A stretch of DNA of 64,000 bases from JBLHOS01 sp047623825 (lineage in GTDB: Bacteria; Pseudomonadota; Alphaproteobacteria; Rhodobacterales; Rhodobacteraceae). Of this stretch, positions 18,788-28,338 are shown piece by piece. Position numbers and translations under genes: made by a program. The notes beneath the pieces are model-generated. The model ran no database searches. It had not been told where the DNA came from and saw only the letters and a program-made list of their open reading frames with translations. The DNA lies in contig JBLHOS010000003.1 in NCBI GenBank assembly GCA_047623825.1, positions 1 through 64,000 of the forward strand, in the 5' to 3' direction. The first letter of the stretch is position 1. Every line of letters begins with the position of its first letter.

Positions 18788-19516
18788 ATGGATTTAGGAT
18801 ACAGGCTTCTGCGGCATATTTTTCAGCAAGTATTTGGGAACTTTGGCCAAGCGATGAGACTGACATTGTTGCTGACGCTGTTTTCAGGCGCACCGATGGT
18901 CTTATTTGTATCGAAAAATGCCGAGGCAGTCAGTCAAAATATCGCTCTGATCTTTGTGGTCGTCCTGCCGGTTTGGCTTTTCACCTCTTGCTGGGCAGCT
19001 GTCGGTTGGCATCGATATATCTTGCTGGAGGAAAACGGCACCGGCGTGATCCCGAAATTGCGAATGGACCGGGTCGGCCGATATCTTCTGACCGCTCTCA
19101 AATTGGGAATGGTGTTGTTTCTGGTTGGCTTTGCTATCGGATTCTTGGAGGGGTTCTTGATGGCCGCACTACCAAGCCAGTTTGTGGCGGTCATTCTGTC
19201 AGTCAGCCTCACCATCGTTTTCATCTGGACTGCGATCCGCATAGGTTTGATTTTACCTGCCGCAGCGATCGGCGAAGACCTGACAATTAAGCAAAGCTGG
19301 GCGGCGACCGCGCCTGCATCGGCTGCAATTTTGGCACCTTTGTTTGCCATCGAGCTTAGCACAAAGATCGTCGACGGCGCGATTGTCGCGATGTTCCAAG
19401 GGCCTATTCTCGGCGCTGGCCTGCAAGTTGCGTTATATTGGATACAGATGTTGCTGAACCTGTCGCTGATGACTACCCTCTACGGTCACCTGATCCACGG
19501 CCGCCCGTTGAACTGA
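18788..19516 (+). CDS. Uncharacterised integral membrane protein
   Basis: 242 residues with five to six hydrophobic segments (for example [53 protein letters not shown]). [14 protein letters not shown] and [14 protein letters not shown] are features seen in proteobacterial membrane proteins related to the membrane domain of glycerophosphodiester phosphodiesterases; this relation is weak. The start at 18788 is an ATG with AGAGAACC upstream. It precedes ilvA by 39 bases on the same strand. Function unknown. Confidence 0.6.
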   Translation: MDLGYRLLRHIFQQVFGNFGQAMRLTLLLTLFSGAPMVLFVSKNAEAVSQNIALIFVVVLPVWLFTSCWAAVGWHRYILLEENGTGVIPKLRMDRVGRYLLTALKLGMVLFLVGFAIGFLEGFLMAALPSQFVAVILSVSLTIVFIWTAIRIGLILPAAAIGEDLTIKQSWAATAPASAAILAPLFAIELSTKIVDGAIVAMFQGPILGAGLQVALYWIQMLLNLSLMTTLYGHLIHGRPLN

Positions 19517-19555
19517 AGACTTGCCAGATTGGGCAATTGGGACGACACCCATCGA

Positions 19556-20803
19556 ATGACTGATTTTGCAAAAGCCGCTGAGGCGGCGACCAAAGCCATG
19601 CGGGCCGTGTTTCCAGCCACGCCACTTCAACGTAATGCGTATTTGTCAGATAAATTTGGCGCAGAGATTTGGTTGAAACGCGAAGACCTATCGCCCGTCC
19701 GATCCTACAAGATCCGAGGCGCCTTCAATGCGATGCGCCGGCATTTGGCGACCCATCCGCACCAGACCGAGTTTGTTTGCGCCAGTGCCGGAAATCACGC
19801 GCAAGGCGTGGCCTTCGTCTGTGCCTATTTTGGGGTGCATGGGACGATTTTCATGCCAGTGACGACGCCCCAGCAAAAGATCGACAAGACCCGCGCCTTT
19901 GGCGCAGAGCACGTTACGATCAGACTCTTTGGCGACTATTTCGATGAGGCGTTGGCCGCGGCCCAAGAGCTGTGCCAACAAACCGGCGCGCATTTTTTGT
20001 CGCCCTTTGACGATGCGGATGTGATTGTGGGTCAGGCCTCTGTCGCCGTTGAGATGATGCAGGTGTTGGGCCATGCGCCGGATCACTTGATCTTGCCGGT
20101 TGGCGGGGGTGGTCTGTCGTCTGGAATGACCTCTTATCTTAAAGGCATCGATGCCAAGACCCAGATCACGCTTGTGGAACCTGCGGGTGGGGCCAGCTTG
20201 ACGGCTGCCTTGGCGATGGGCGAACCGGTGACGCTGCCGAAAGTTGACAATTTCGTGGACGGCGCTGCTGTTGCGCGAATTGGGACCAACACGTTTGAAA
20301 TTCTTCGCGACACTGACCCCAAAAACGTTCTGATCGCGCCAGAGAACCGGATTTGTGTCACAATCGCAGACCTCTTGAATGTCGAAGGGATCGTCTTGGA
20401 ACCGGCTGGGGCCCTTGCCATTGATGTCCTTGAGCAGTTGCGACCGCAGATTGAAGGCAAATTGGTCGTTGCCGTGACGTCCGGTGGAAACTTCGATTTT
20501 GAGCGTCTGCCCGAAGTGAAAGAGCGCGCGATGCGCTATCAAGGACTGAAGAAATATTTCATCCTGCGCATGCCGCAACGCCCCGGTGCGTTGAAAGAAT
20601 TCCTGTCGCTTCTGGGTCCCGATGACGATATTGCACGCTTCGAATATCTCAAGAAATCGGCCCGAAATTTTGGCTCGGTCCTGATAGGGATCGAGACAAA
20701 AGATGCGTCTTCGTTTGAAGGATTGTTCTCCAAGATGGCAGCGCGCGGCTTCACTTACCGTGACATAACCAATGACGAGGTCCTGTCGGAATTTCTCATC
20801 TAG
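19556..20803 (+). CDS. ilvA: Threonine ammonia-lyase
   Basis: 415 residues. It deaminates threonine to 2-oxobutanoate, feeding isoleucine synthesis. The PLP lysine lies in VRSYKIRGAFNAM, the phosphate-binding loop in PVGGGGLSSG, and SAGNHAQGVAF is the substrate loop. The C-terminal 90 residues (from RYQGLKKYFILRMPQRPGAL) form a single ACT-like domain, as in the shorter IlvA type. An in-frame TTG start at 19529 exists, but the ATG at 19556 gives the usual MTDFAKAAEAA start. The stop overlaps the convergent Hpt gene by four bases. Confidence 0.93.
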   Translation: MTDFAKAAEAATKAMRAVFPATPLQRNAYLSDKFGAEIWLKREDLSPVRSYKIRGAFNAMRRHLATHPHQTEFVCASAGNHAQGVAFVCAYFGVHGTIFMPVTTPQQKIDKTRAFGAEHVTIRLFGDYFDEALAAAQELCQQTGAHFLSPFDDADVIVGQASVAVEMMQVLGHAPDHLILPVGGGGLSSGMTSYLKGIDAKTQITLVEPAGGASLTAALAMGEPVTLPKVDNFVDGAAVARIGTNTFEILRDTDPKNVLIAPENRICVTIADLLNVEGIVLEPAGALAIDVLEQLRPQIEGKLVVAVTSGGNFDFERLPEVKERAMRYQGLKKYFILRMPQRPGALKEFLSLLGPDDDIARFEYLKKSARNFGSVLIGIETKDASSFEGLFSKMAARGFTYRDITNDEVLSEFLI

Positions 20804-21126
20804 AGGACTTTTTCGGCCCGGGGCAACACATCTGCAGTCGCCACCAAAGATTGCACATAAATCTCTGAGACAACATTCAGATCTGCCTTGCGACCCTGTG
20901 CAAGAGCGACCTCAGCCTCTGAACATTTTTTGGCGAAACCGCGAAACCCCAGATTGGTCGCGCTTCCCCTTAGGAAATGGAAATCAGCTGCGTTTGCGTC
21001 ACCATTATCCTTACTAATACGTTCCAATACCTCTGCTATTTCCTCCAAAAACATCTTCACGACTTCACAAAAGTCTTCCTCTCCAATTTCCGTCCGTAAC
21101 TCGTGTAACCGGTCCCAATCTATCAT
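20800..21126 (-). CDS. Hpt domain phosphotransfer protein
   Basis: 108 residues, a single Hpt four-helix domain. FHFLRGSATNLGFRGFA corresponds to the HxLKGSSxNLG motif with phospho-accepting His50. A stand-alone Hpt passes phosphate between response-regulator receivers. GGAG precedes the ATG. It is divergent from the receiver/PP2C phosphatase gene at 21237, separated by 110 bases, making that protein a plausible partner. It converges with ilvA, sharing CTAG. Confidence 0.85.
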   Translation of the reverse strand: MIDWDRLHELRTEIGEEDFCEVVKMFLEEIAEVLERISKDNGDANAADFHFLRGSATNLGFRGFAKKCSEAEVALAQGRKADLNVVSEIYVQSLVATADVLPRAEKVL

Positions 21127-21236
21127 CGCTACTGCTCCTGAGAGCCCCCGGGCTTGGGTCTAGCGATCCGTGCTTAACAATTGTTTAGCGCGATCCGCGG
21201 GATATCATTCAGATTTTAGGTTTCATCGCTCTTTAA

Positions 21237-22577
21237 GTGTTGTCTGGCATCAGCCCCCTGGGAACAAATTATGGGGGTCAATTGCAGGGCTTTAGTCAAA
21301 AAACGGTGGTAGCGCCAACTCAGCCGCCAGCCGCGGGTCTGCAGCCAAAGACGCGGGTGCTGGTTGTCGATGACAGTCGGGCGCAACGGGCTTTGCTATC
21401 CTCGCTCCTGCGCAAATGGGGGTATGATGTCGTCTCTTGCCCTGATCCGATCGAGGCGCTTGAGGTTTTGGCAGACCCGACAATCTCTGTGATTGTCAGC
21501 GATTGGATGATGCCCGAAATGACTGGGCCTGAGTTTTGCCGCAAATTTCGCAAGCTAGAGCGTGAAAGTTATGGCTATTTCATTTTGCTCACATCCAAAA
21601 GTGACAAGGATGAGATTGCTCATGGCTTGGATGCAGGCGCCGATGACTTCGTCACCAAACCGGTAAACTCCCATGAATTGCAGGCCAGAATTCGTGCGGG
21701 TGAGCGCATCTTGGACATGCATAAGGAACTGGTCGCTAAGAACAACAGTCTCGGCTTGGCACTTAGTGAAATCCAGGAATTATATGATGCATTGGACCGC
21801 GATCTTTTACAGGCCAAGTGCCTGCAAAAATCCTTGGTTCGCGAAACCTTCCGGTGTTTTGGTGCGTCCTCTGTATCGCTATTGTTGCGGTCCAGCGGGC
21901 ATATCGGCGGGGATCTTGTCGGTTATTATCAGATCTCCAAGACGCGCGTCGGCCTGTTTTCTTTAGACGTATCGGGCCATGGAGTTACTTCTGCATTGAT
22001 AACTGCGCGTCTGGCGGGGTTGTTAAGCGCTGGCTCACCAGAGCAGAATATTGCGATGACCCGTTTGCCAAACGGCGAATATGGTGCATTGCCGCCTGAT
22101 GAGGTTGCGGGACGGCTCAACCGGGTCTTGATGGAAGAGATCGAGACGGATCACTATTTCACGCTTCTATTGGTGGATCTGGATCTCAAGACCGGGCAGG
22201 CGACCTGTGTCCAGGCTGGCCATCCGCATCCGGCCATTCAACGCGCGGATGGATCGGTCGTATTGGTCGGGGAAGGGGGCATGCCGATCGGTCTGCTGCC
22301 GGATGCGACCTATGAAAGCTTTCAGATCACGTTAGCGCCAGGGGACCGGCTCCTGCTCTATTCGGATGGCGTTACAGAATGCCCCGGTCGCAAGGCGGAT
22401 TTGCTGGATGAGGACGGCTTGATCCAGATTTTGCACCGCAGCCAAGATCACCGAGAGGTGGACCTGCTGGCCAAACTCGTTTGGGAACTAGAGATTTTTT
22501 CTGGCAGCAAAGATTTCCCTGACGATATCTCTGCACTTTTGCTGGAATATGGTGGTCCGAATAGCCATATCAGCTAA
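21237..22577 (+). CDS. Fused response regulator / PP2C-type (SpoIIE) phosphatase
   Basis: 446 residues. After a 40-residue lead, a receiver domain runs from VLVVDDSRAQRALL with phospho-acceptor Asp89 in SDWMMPEMTG and conserved Lys in VTKPVNS. A coiled linker (about 165-200) leads to a SpoIIE/PP2C phosphatase domain: GGDLVGYY, DVSGHGVTSAL, LLYSDGVTECPG and DDISALL carry the metal aspartates. Such proteins dephosphorylate an anti-sigma antagonist or similar partner when the receiver is phosphorylated. The start is a GTG with no good ribosome-binding site; a nearby TTG is also possible. The 3' end overlaps the NUDIX gene by eight bases. Confidence 0.88.
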   Translation: MLSGISPLGTNYGGQLQGFSQKTVVAPTQPPAAGLQPKTRVLVVDDSRAQRALLSSLLRKWGYDVVSCPDPIEALEVLADPTISVIVSDWMMPEMTGPEFCRKFRKLERESYGYFILLTSKSDKDEIAHGLDAGADDFVTKPVNSHELQARIRAGERILDMHKELVAKNNSLGLALSEIQELYDALDRDLLQAKCLQKSLVRETFRCFGASSVSLLLRSSGHIGGDLVGYYQISKTRVGLFSLDVSGHGVTSALITARLAGLLSAGSPEQNIAMTRLPNGEYGALPPDEVAGRLNRVLMEEIETDHYFTLLLVDLDLKTGQATCVQAGHPHPAIQRADGSVVLVGEGGMPIGLLPDATYESFQITLAPGDRLLLYSDGVTECPGRKADLLDEDGLIQILHRSQDHREVDLLAKLVWELEIFSGSKDFPDDISALLLEYGGPNSHIS

Positions 22578-23016
22578 TCGAAGACCAAACCTGCCGCACG
22601 AAGTGGCGATCGCCATCCACGGCCAGTTTCTCAACTGCGGTTTCCCACGGCAAGAACACGGCATGGTGCCCTGCCTCAGTCGGGGCGGAGCGTCGAATCC
22701 CAAGCTTTGCCACATAAATATGGCACTGTTTTTGCGCCCAGAGATCGTAGTCTGGCATGTAGGTGAACCGGTGAAAGAACCCCAACCGGCGTGGGCTGTG
22801 GATGCGGTAACCAGTTTCCTCAATTACTTCGCGATATAAGGCTCTCAGGGGGCTTTCCCCGGGATCAATACCACCGCCGGGTAGCTGTAATTCTGGCAAT
22901 GGCTTTTCCTGAAAGCTGGCCAGAATTCCGTCGTCGGTTGTGATGATCGCATAGACCCCTGGCCGGGGTCTATATGTCTGATCACGCCGTGGTTGGGGAC
23001 CAAAAACTCTGTTCAA
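22570..23016 (-). CDS. NUDIX hydrolase
   Basis: 148 residues. The Nudix box runs GGGIDPGESPLRALYREVIE then ETGY, fitting Gx5Ex7REUxEExGU, so it should hydrolyse a nucleoside diphosphate linked to another moiety. The substrate is unknown. The start is a TTG (TTGAACAGA) placed six bases after AAAAGGAG, a strong ribosome-binding site that supports the unusual codon. It converges with the phosphatase gene. Confidence 0.82.
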   Translation of the reverse strand: MNRVFGPQPRRDQTYRPRPGVYAIITTDDGILASFQEKPLPELQLPGGGIDPGESPLRALYREVIEETGYRIHSPRRLGFFHRFTYMPDYDLWAQKQCHIYVAKLGIRRSAPTEAGHHAVFLPWETAVEKLAVDGDRHFVRQVWSSIS

Positions 23017-23107
23017 AGGGATCTCCTTTTAAGCGCGGATTTGGGAATGCGGTTGCCCCACCCTATATGGTCGCGGTATGCCAGCCTGCGCGGCGGAAGG
23101 AAAGTCC

Positions 23108-24109
23108 ATGACCCTCAGCACTAAAATTGCATGGGACGATACCGTCCTACCGTTTCAGCTTGATCGCTCCGATATTCGTGGTCGCATTGCGCGGCTCGAC
23201 GGAACCCTTGAGAACATATTGGTACAGCACGACTATCCGGTCGCGGTTGAAGCGTTGATCGCAGAGATGTCTTTACTGACCGCTCTGATTGGCCAGACGA
23301 TCAAACTGCGTTGGAAGCTTTCGTTGCAAGTGCGCGGCGAAGGGGCAATTCGGCTGATTGCGACGGATTACTTTGCTGCGTCGGATGATCAGTCGCCAGC
23401 TGAGATCCGTGCGTATGCCAGCTATGATGCAGACCAGATCACTGATGCCAGCCCGTTTGAGCAGATCGGCAACGGATATTTTGCCATCCTGATTGATCAA
23501 GGCGAAGGCATGACGCCTTATCAGGGCATCACTCCCATCGCGGGTAGCGAATTGTCTGAGTGTGCTGAGGCCTATTTTGCACAATCTGAGCAACTGCCGA
23601 CGCGGTTTAATCTAAAATACGGACAGTCACAGGAACCAGGTGGTCCAGTGACCTGGCGTGCTGGCGGCATGATGTTGCAACATATGCCCAAAGCATCGCC
23701 TGAGTTCAGTGGCGATGGTGGGTCCGGCGAAGGTGGTTTGCTGACAGCTGTCGACATCTTGGATGACGATGATGCTGAGAACTGGACCCGTGCTAACATC
23801 TTGTTGGACACAGTTGATGCATTGGAGCTGATCGGGCCAAGCCTTGCACCCAATGACCTATTGATTCGGCTTTTCCATGAGGAAGATCCGCGTATTTTTG
23901 ATAGCCAGCCGGTGCGCTTTGGCTGTACTTGTTCGGCTGATCGCGTCCGACGGAGCCTTTCGATTTATTCGGCCAAGGACATTCGATATATGACAACTGA
24001 GGACGATACCGTCACGGCGGATTGTCAGTTTTGTGGGGCTCATTACGTCTTTGACCCTAGGACCCTTGGGTTTGAGGCTGAGGAGTCAGTGGATGACAGC
24101 TCGGCATGA
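23108..24109 (+). CDS. hslO: Redox-regulated chaperone Hsp33
   Basis: 333 residues from the ATG at 23108 behind GGAAGGAAAG. Hsp33 is a cytoplasmic holdase switched on by oxidation. Its C-terminal zinc site is visible as FGCTCSADR and ADCQFCGAHY, the CxC and CxxC pairs that release zinc under oxidative stress. The N-terminal body includes TALIGQTIKLRWKLSLQVRG, typical of the family. It overlaps the next NUDIX gene by 17 bases, opening a long plus-strand run. Confidence 0.93.
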   Translation: MTLSTKIAWDDTVLPFQLDRSDIRGRIARLDGTLENILVQHDYPVAVEALIAEMSLLTALIGQTIKLRWKLSLQVRGEGAIRLIATDYFAASDDQSPAEIRAYASYDADQITDASPFEQIGNGYFAILIDQGEGMTPYQGITPIAGSELSECAEAYFAQSEQLPTRFNLKYGQSQEPGGPVTWRAGGMMLQHMPKASPEFSGDGGSGEGGLLTAVDILDDDDAENWTRANILLDTVDALELIGPSLAPNDLLIRLFHEEDPRIFDSQPVRFGCTCSADRVRRSLSIYSAKDIRYMTTEDDTVTADCQFCGAHYVFDPRTLGFEAEESVDDSSA

Positions 24110-24695
24110 TCTCTCCCATGTGATGGCGGCGCTGGCACGTCCAGCGCGCTATTCTTCTGACTTCGATCTCAACCCCGAACTTAAACTACCAGCCGCACGA
24201 AAACTGCGCCCAGCATCGGTGTTGGTGCCACTTACACCAGGTCGGGATGGTATCGATGTCATCCTGACAAAACGGGCCTCGCACCTGAAACACCACCCCG
24301 GGCAAATCGCCTTTCCGGGGGGCAAGCGTGAGGAGGGTGATGCCGATGCCGTGGCCACAGCTTTACGTGAGAGTGAGGAAGAGATTGGCCTTCCGCCCCA
24401 CCAAGTCGCAGTTTTGGGCGAACTTCCTTTTCATGAGACCGTCACCAACTATCAGGTGACGCCAGTTTTGGGCTGGATTGAGGCGCAATTTGTCCCGGTT
24501 CCCGAAGCGAGTGAGGTCGCCGAGGTTTTCCGTGTGCCTTTGGCATTCCTGCTGGACCTTCAATCTTATCGCATAGAGCGTCGCCGGTGGAGCGGTGTCT
24601 GGCGACAGTATTATGCGGCCCCCTACGGACCCTATTACATTTGGGGCGCAACCGCCCGAATGCTCAAGGGTCTTGCGGATCGGAGCGTCCAGTGA
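24093..24695 (+). CDS. CoA-pyrophosphatase-like NUDIX hydrolase
   Basis: 200 residues from the ATG at 24093, which overlaps the end of hslO. The Nudix box is FPGGKREEGDADAVATALRE then SEEEIGL, and the upstream LTKRASHLKHHPGQIAFPGG is the CoA-pyrophosphatase (NUDT7/YeaB) signature. It probably cleaves CoA or a derivative to 4'-phosphopantetheine and 3',5'-ADP. It precedes cca with a GTGA overlap, so the two are translationally coupled. Confidence 0.85.
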   Translation: MTARHDLSHVMAALARPARYSSDFDLNPELKLPAARKLRPASVLVPLTPGRDGIDVILTKRASHLKHHPGQIAFPGGKREEGDADAVATALRESEEEIGLPPHQVAVLGELPFHETVTNYQVTPVLGWIEAQFVPVPEASEVAEVFRVPLAFLLDLQSYRIERRRWSGVWRQYYAAPYGPYYIWGATARMLKGLADRSVQ

Positions 24696-25840
24696 AGATC
24701 TCTGCGTCTTGGTTGACGCACGTCGAAACGCAGCACCTTGCGGGGGCACTGATGACCGCAGGATTTCAGGCCGTTTTTGTTGGTGGCTGTGTGCGCAATG
24801 CCCTATTGAATGAGCCGATAAACGACATTGATCTGGCGACCGATGCTGTTCCGAACCAAATTATCGCTTGTGCAAAAAACGCTGGTTTCCATTCCGTCCC
24901 GACAGGAATTGAGCATGGAACGGTGACCGTATTGGCCGGCGAAACATCGATCGAAGTGACGACATTCAGGAAAGATATTGCAACTGATGGGCGTCACGCG
25001 ACGGTCGCCTTTTCAACCGAGATTTCCGAGGATGCCGCGCGTCGCGATTTCACGATAAATGCGATTTACGCACAAAGTGATGGCACAATCATCGACCCCC
25101 TTCGCGGGTTAAGCGACCTAGAGGCGCGTCGCGTTCGCTTTATCGGGTCCGCACAAGACCGGATCCGCGAAGACTATCTTCGAATTCTGCGGTTCTTCCG
25201 ATTTCACGCTTGGTATGCTGACGCGGCAGAGGGTTTGGACCCTGACGGTCTGGCAGCCTGCGCGTCACTTGCCGATGGGCTGGACAGATTGCCCAAGGAA
25301 CGTGTTGGGGCCGAAATCATGAAGCTTCTGGGCGCAACTGACCCCGCCCCGGCTGTGGCCGCAATGGCCCAAACCGGGGTCCTTGCGCGTATCCTTTCGG
25401 GGGCAGTTGTAACTGGTCTGCCGGTCTTGGTGCATTGGGAGGGTGCCTTGGGCGTGTCGCCTGATCCGGTCCGAAGGCTTGCGTGTTTGGGCGGACAGGA
25501 TCCGGATGCAGCACTGCGCCTTAGCACCAAACAGGCAAAACGGTACGCGCAACTCCGTATGGCAATCGGCTCAACGCAAAGCATCGCAGTGCTTGGGTAT
25601 CAAATTGGCGCCGCCGGTGCGGTGGATGTGGCGTTGTTGCGGTCGAGCCTTCTTGAGCAACCGTTGGCACTGACGACAAAAGCCGAAGCGGATCTTGGAG
25701 CCGCCGCAGAGTTTCCCGTCCGCGCCGCCGACTTGATGCCACAGATGACTGGTCCGGCATTGGGCGCGCACCTAAAGGCGCTTGAGGCGCGTTGGATCGC
25801 ATCGGGTTTCGTGTTGAGTCGCGACGACCTGCTCTCATGA
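24692..25840 (+). CDS. cca: CCA tRNA nucleotidyltransferase / poly(A) polymerase family
   Basis: 382 residues from GTG 24692, which overlaps the TGA of the NUDIX gene. The nucleotidyltransferase head has FVGGCVRNALLNEPINDIDL, with the GG and DxD metal-binding aspartates; RRDFTINAIYA and RIREDYLRILRFFRFHA are the next motifs (RRD and neck). It should add CCA to tRNA 3' ends. A longer in-frame start at 24587 would overlap the previous gene by 109 bases and is rejected. Poly(A) polymerase activity cannot be excluded from sequence. Confidence 0.9.
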   Translation: MKISASWLTHVETQHLAGALMTAGFQAVFVGGCVRNALLNEPINDIDLATDAVPNQIIACAKNAGFHSVPTGIEHGTVTVLAGETSIEVTTFRKDIATDGRHATVAFSTEISEDAARRDFTINAIYAQSDGTIIDPLRGLSDLEARRVRFIGSAQDRIREDYLRILRFFRFHAWYADAAEGLDPDGLAACASLADGLDRLPKERVGAEIMKLLGATDPAPAVAAMAQTGVLARILSGAVVTGLPVLVHWEGALGVSPDPVRRLACLGGQDPDAALRLSTKQAKRYAQLRMAIGSTQSIAVLGYQIGAAGAVDVALLRSSLLEQPLALTTKAEADLGAAAEFPVRAADLMPQMTGPALGAHLKALEARWIASGFVLSRDDLLS

Positions 25841-25868
25841 CTGACTCGGCGCGATTGCGCGATCAGTA

Positions 25869-26450
25869 ATGATTGATCCGCTTTATGCATTTGTGTTTCT
25901 CGGCCTTTTTTCGCCGGGCCCGAATGTGATTATGTTGACAGCGTCAGGTGCACGTTTCGGGTTTGCGCGAACAGTGCCTCATGTCTTGGGTGTTGCGATT
26001 GGCGTCGGTATTCTGGCGGGCTTGGCAGGACTTGGCGTTGGCGTTGTTCTTAACGGACAGCCGGCGTTGAAATTTGCGTTAAAGATCGCGGCGGCGGCAT
26101 GGATCCTGAGAATGGCTTGGCTGCTTTTCCAGTCAACAAAATTGGATAAAATGGCCGCTTCTGACCGCCCCTTCTCGGTCTTGCAGGCGGCCCTTTTTCA
26201 GTGGGTAAATCCCAAGGTCTGGGCCGTCGTTCTGGCGGCCGCGGCAGGGTACAGTACGGGCCTTGGCCCAGTAGCTGATGCGCAAAAACTTGCGATCACT
26301 TTTGCCAGTATGAACCTGTTCGTGTGCTTGTTTTGGAGCTTTGCAGGCTCTCTTCTGATCTATCTTTTTACCACCCCAACAGCTTGGCGCATTTTCAATA
26401 TCGCCATGGCGGTCGCACTAGCGACATTTGCTGTCATGGTCTTCTTTTAG
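25869..26450 (+). CDS. LysE/RhtB family exporter
   Basis: 193 residues with about six membrane segments. The opening FVFLGLFSPGPNVIMLTASG is the LysE family signature (the PGPN motif). Members export amino acids or their derivatives, using the proton gradient. A phenylalanine/serine-rich loop (ALFQWVNPKVWAVVL) is also typical. It follows cca by 28 bases and precedes the ABC pair by 43, so it may share the transcript. Substrate unknown. Confidence 0.85.
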   Translation: MIDPLYAFVFLGLFSPGPNVIMLTASGARFGFARTVPHVLGVAIGVGILAGLAGLGVGVVLNGQPALKFALKIAAAAWILRMAWLLFQSTKLDKMAASDRPFSVLQAALFQWVNPKVWAVVLAAAAGYSTGLGPVADAQKLAITFASMNLFVCLFWSFAGSLLIYLFTTPTAWRIFNIAMAVALATFAVMVFF

Positions 26451-26493
26451 AAACATCCCTATATGGCTGTAGAAGCTTTATTTGGTGTACCCG

Positions 26494-28338
26494 ATGTTTC
26501 GCTATTTTGAAAATCTGGTCGATCCCTACACGCCTCACAAAGAAATGGACTTGCCGCCGCAGCGGTTGTGGCCATTCCTGTGGGACTACTCTCAACCGTT
26601 CAAAAAGCTGTTCGCACTGACGGCTTTCTTTTCGGTTGCTGTGGCTGTGATTGAGATTGGACTGATCTACTATATGGGGCGGGTCGTTGACCTGTTGTCT
26701 ACGGCTGAGCCGTCAGAGGCGCTAAGCGAATATGGGCTTGAGCTGATGCTGGTTGCGGGCTTTATCCTTTTTATTCGGCCGGTGATCCAAGGTATCGATG
26801 TCGCCTTGCTGAATAACGCGATCTTGCCAAACTTTGGCACGCTTATTCGGTGGCGTGCCCATAAACATGTTTTGCGCCAGTCTGTTGGTTGGTTTGAGAA
26901 CGATTTCGCGGGTCGTCTGGCCAACCGGATCATGCAGACGCCACCTGCCGCTGGTGATGCGATTTTTCAGGTCTTCGATGCGATTACATTTTCGCTAGCT
27001 TACCTGATTGGTGCGGCGATATTGCTGACGGAGGCTGATCCCCGTTTGGTCGTACCAATGTTCATCTGGTTTGCGCTTTATGCAGGCTTAATCAAATGGA
27101 CGATGACGCGAGTTGGGCCCGCATCCAAAGCTTCATCTGACGCGCGGTCCATGACGACGGGCCGCGTTGTCGATAGCTATACCAATATCCACTCCATCAA
27201 GCTGTTCGCCCATCATGACCGAGAGATCGAGTACGCCAAGGAGGCTATCGAAAAGACCCGACAAACCTTTGCGCGTGAGATGCGGATTTTCACCGTGATG
27301 GATGTGTCGCTAACGGCATTGAACGGTTTGCTGGTTGTTGGCGTTGTCGGTTGGGCAATTTGGCTTTGGTCGCAAGGGACAGCCAGCGTGGGTGTTGTTG
27401 CTGCGGCAATGGCGCTGACGCTGCGGCTAAGTGCGATGACCGGATGGATCATGTGGGCGCTGTCGACGTTTTTCCGCTCGCTTGGGATCGTGTCCGAAGG
27501 GATGGAGACAATCGCCCAACCCATCACGCTGATCGATAAACCTGACGCCAAAGCATTGGACCTGACGTCGTGTGAGATTGAACTAAGAAACTTGCGCCAT
27601 CACTACGGTCGCGAAGTCGGCGGTCTTCAAGATGTTAACCTGATTATCAAATCGGGTCAGAAGATCGGATTGATCGGTCGCTCGGGGGCTGGAAAATCAA
27701 CCTTGGTCAAGTTGCTGTTGCGGTTTTATGACGTTGAGGGCGGCCAGATCTTGATCGATGGGCAGGATATTTCGCAGGTCAAACAAGACAGCCTGCGGGC
27801 CAATATTGGGATGGTACAGCAAGACAGCTCGCTGCTGCATCGCTCTGTCCGCGACAACATCCTATATGGCCGACCGGACGCAACAGAAGATGAGATGATC
27901 GCGGCTGCAAGACATGCTGAGGCGCATGACTTCATCCTTGATCTGGCGGACCCTGAGGGGCGCCAAGGCTATGACGCGCATGTTGGAGAGCGTGGCGTGA
28001 AACTGTCAGGTGGCCAGCGTCAGCGTGTAACGCTTGCGCGGGTCATCCTGAAAAACGCACCAATCCTTGTTCTGGATGAGGCGACAAGCGCGCTTGATAG
28101 TGAAGTTGAGGCGGCGATCCAAGACACGCTTTACGGTGTCATGCAGGGCAAGACGGTGATCGCCATCGCCCACCGGCTTTCGACCATTGCGCAGATGGAC
28201 AGGATCGTTGTTCTGGACGCCGGTTACATCGTGGAAGATGGCACACATGATCAGCTTTTGGCTTTGAACGGGCTATATGCTGGGTTCTGGAAGCGCCAGT
28301 CTGGCGGGTTCATTGACGTAACAGAGGCTGCAGAATGA
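26494..28338 (+). CDS. ABC transporter half-protein (membrane plus ATPase), first of pair
   Basis: 614 residues from the ATG at 26494. The first 330 residues contain about six membrane segments; the ATPase domain has Walker A GRSGAGKST, signature LSGGQRQR, Walker B ILVLDEATSALD with catalytic Glu, and AHRLST. It lacks a substrate-binding protein and has exporter topology. The neighbour gene, overlapping by four bases (ATGA), encodes a similar half, so the two likely form a heterodimer. Substrate unknown. An in-frame TTG at 26482 is rejected. Confidence 0.88.
   Translation: MFRYFENLVDPYTPHKEMDLPPQRLWPFLWDYSQPFKKLFALTAFFSVAVAVIEIGLIYYMGRVVDLLSTAEPSEALSEYGLELMLVAGFILFIRPVIQGIDVALLNNAILPNFGTLIRWRAHKHVLRQSVGWFENDFAGRLANRIMQTPPAAGDAIFQVFDAITFSLAYLIGAAILLTEADPRLVVPMFIWFALYAGLIKWTMTRVGPASKASSDARSMTTGRVVDSYTNIHSIKLFAHHDREIEYAKEAIEKTRQTFAREMRIFTVMDVSLTALNGLLVVGVVGWAIWLWSQGTASVGVVAAAMALTLRLSAMTGWIMWALSTFFRSLGIVSEGMETIAQPITLIDKPDAKALDLTSCEIELRNLRHHYGREVGGLQDVNLIIKSGQKIGLIGRSGAGKSTLVKLLLRFYDVEGGQILIDGQDISQVKQDSLRANIGMVQQDSSLLHRSVRDNILYGRPDATEDEMIAAARHAEAHDFILDLADPEGRQGYDAHVGERGVKLSGGQRQRVTLARVILKNAPILVLDEATSALDSEVEAAIQDTLYGVMQGKTVIAIAHRLSTIAQMDRIVVLDAGYIVEDGTHDQLLALNGLYAGFWKRQSGGFIDVTEAAE

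Noticed and set aside
19688..20578. A 296-codon frame antisense to ilvA
   Set aside because: ilvA is firmly supported with PLP and ACT motifs. The antisense frame is Arg/His-rich with no domain and mirrors the third-position bias of the sense gene.
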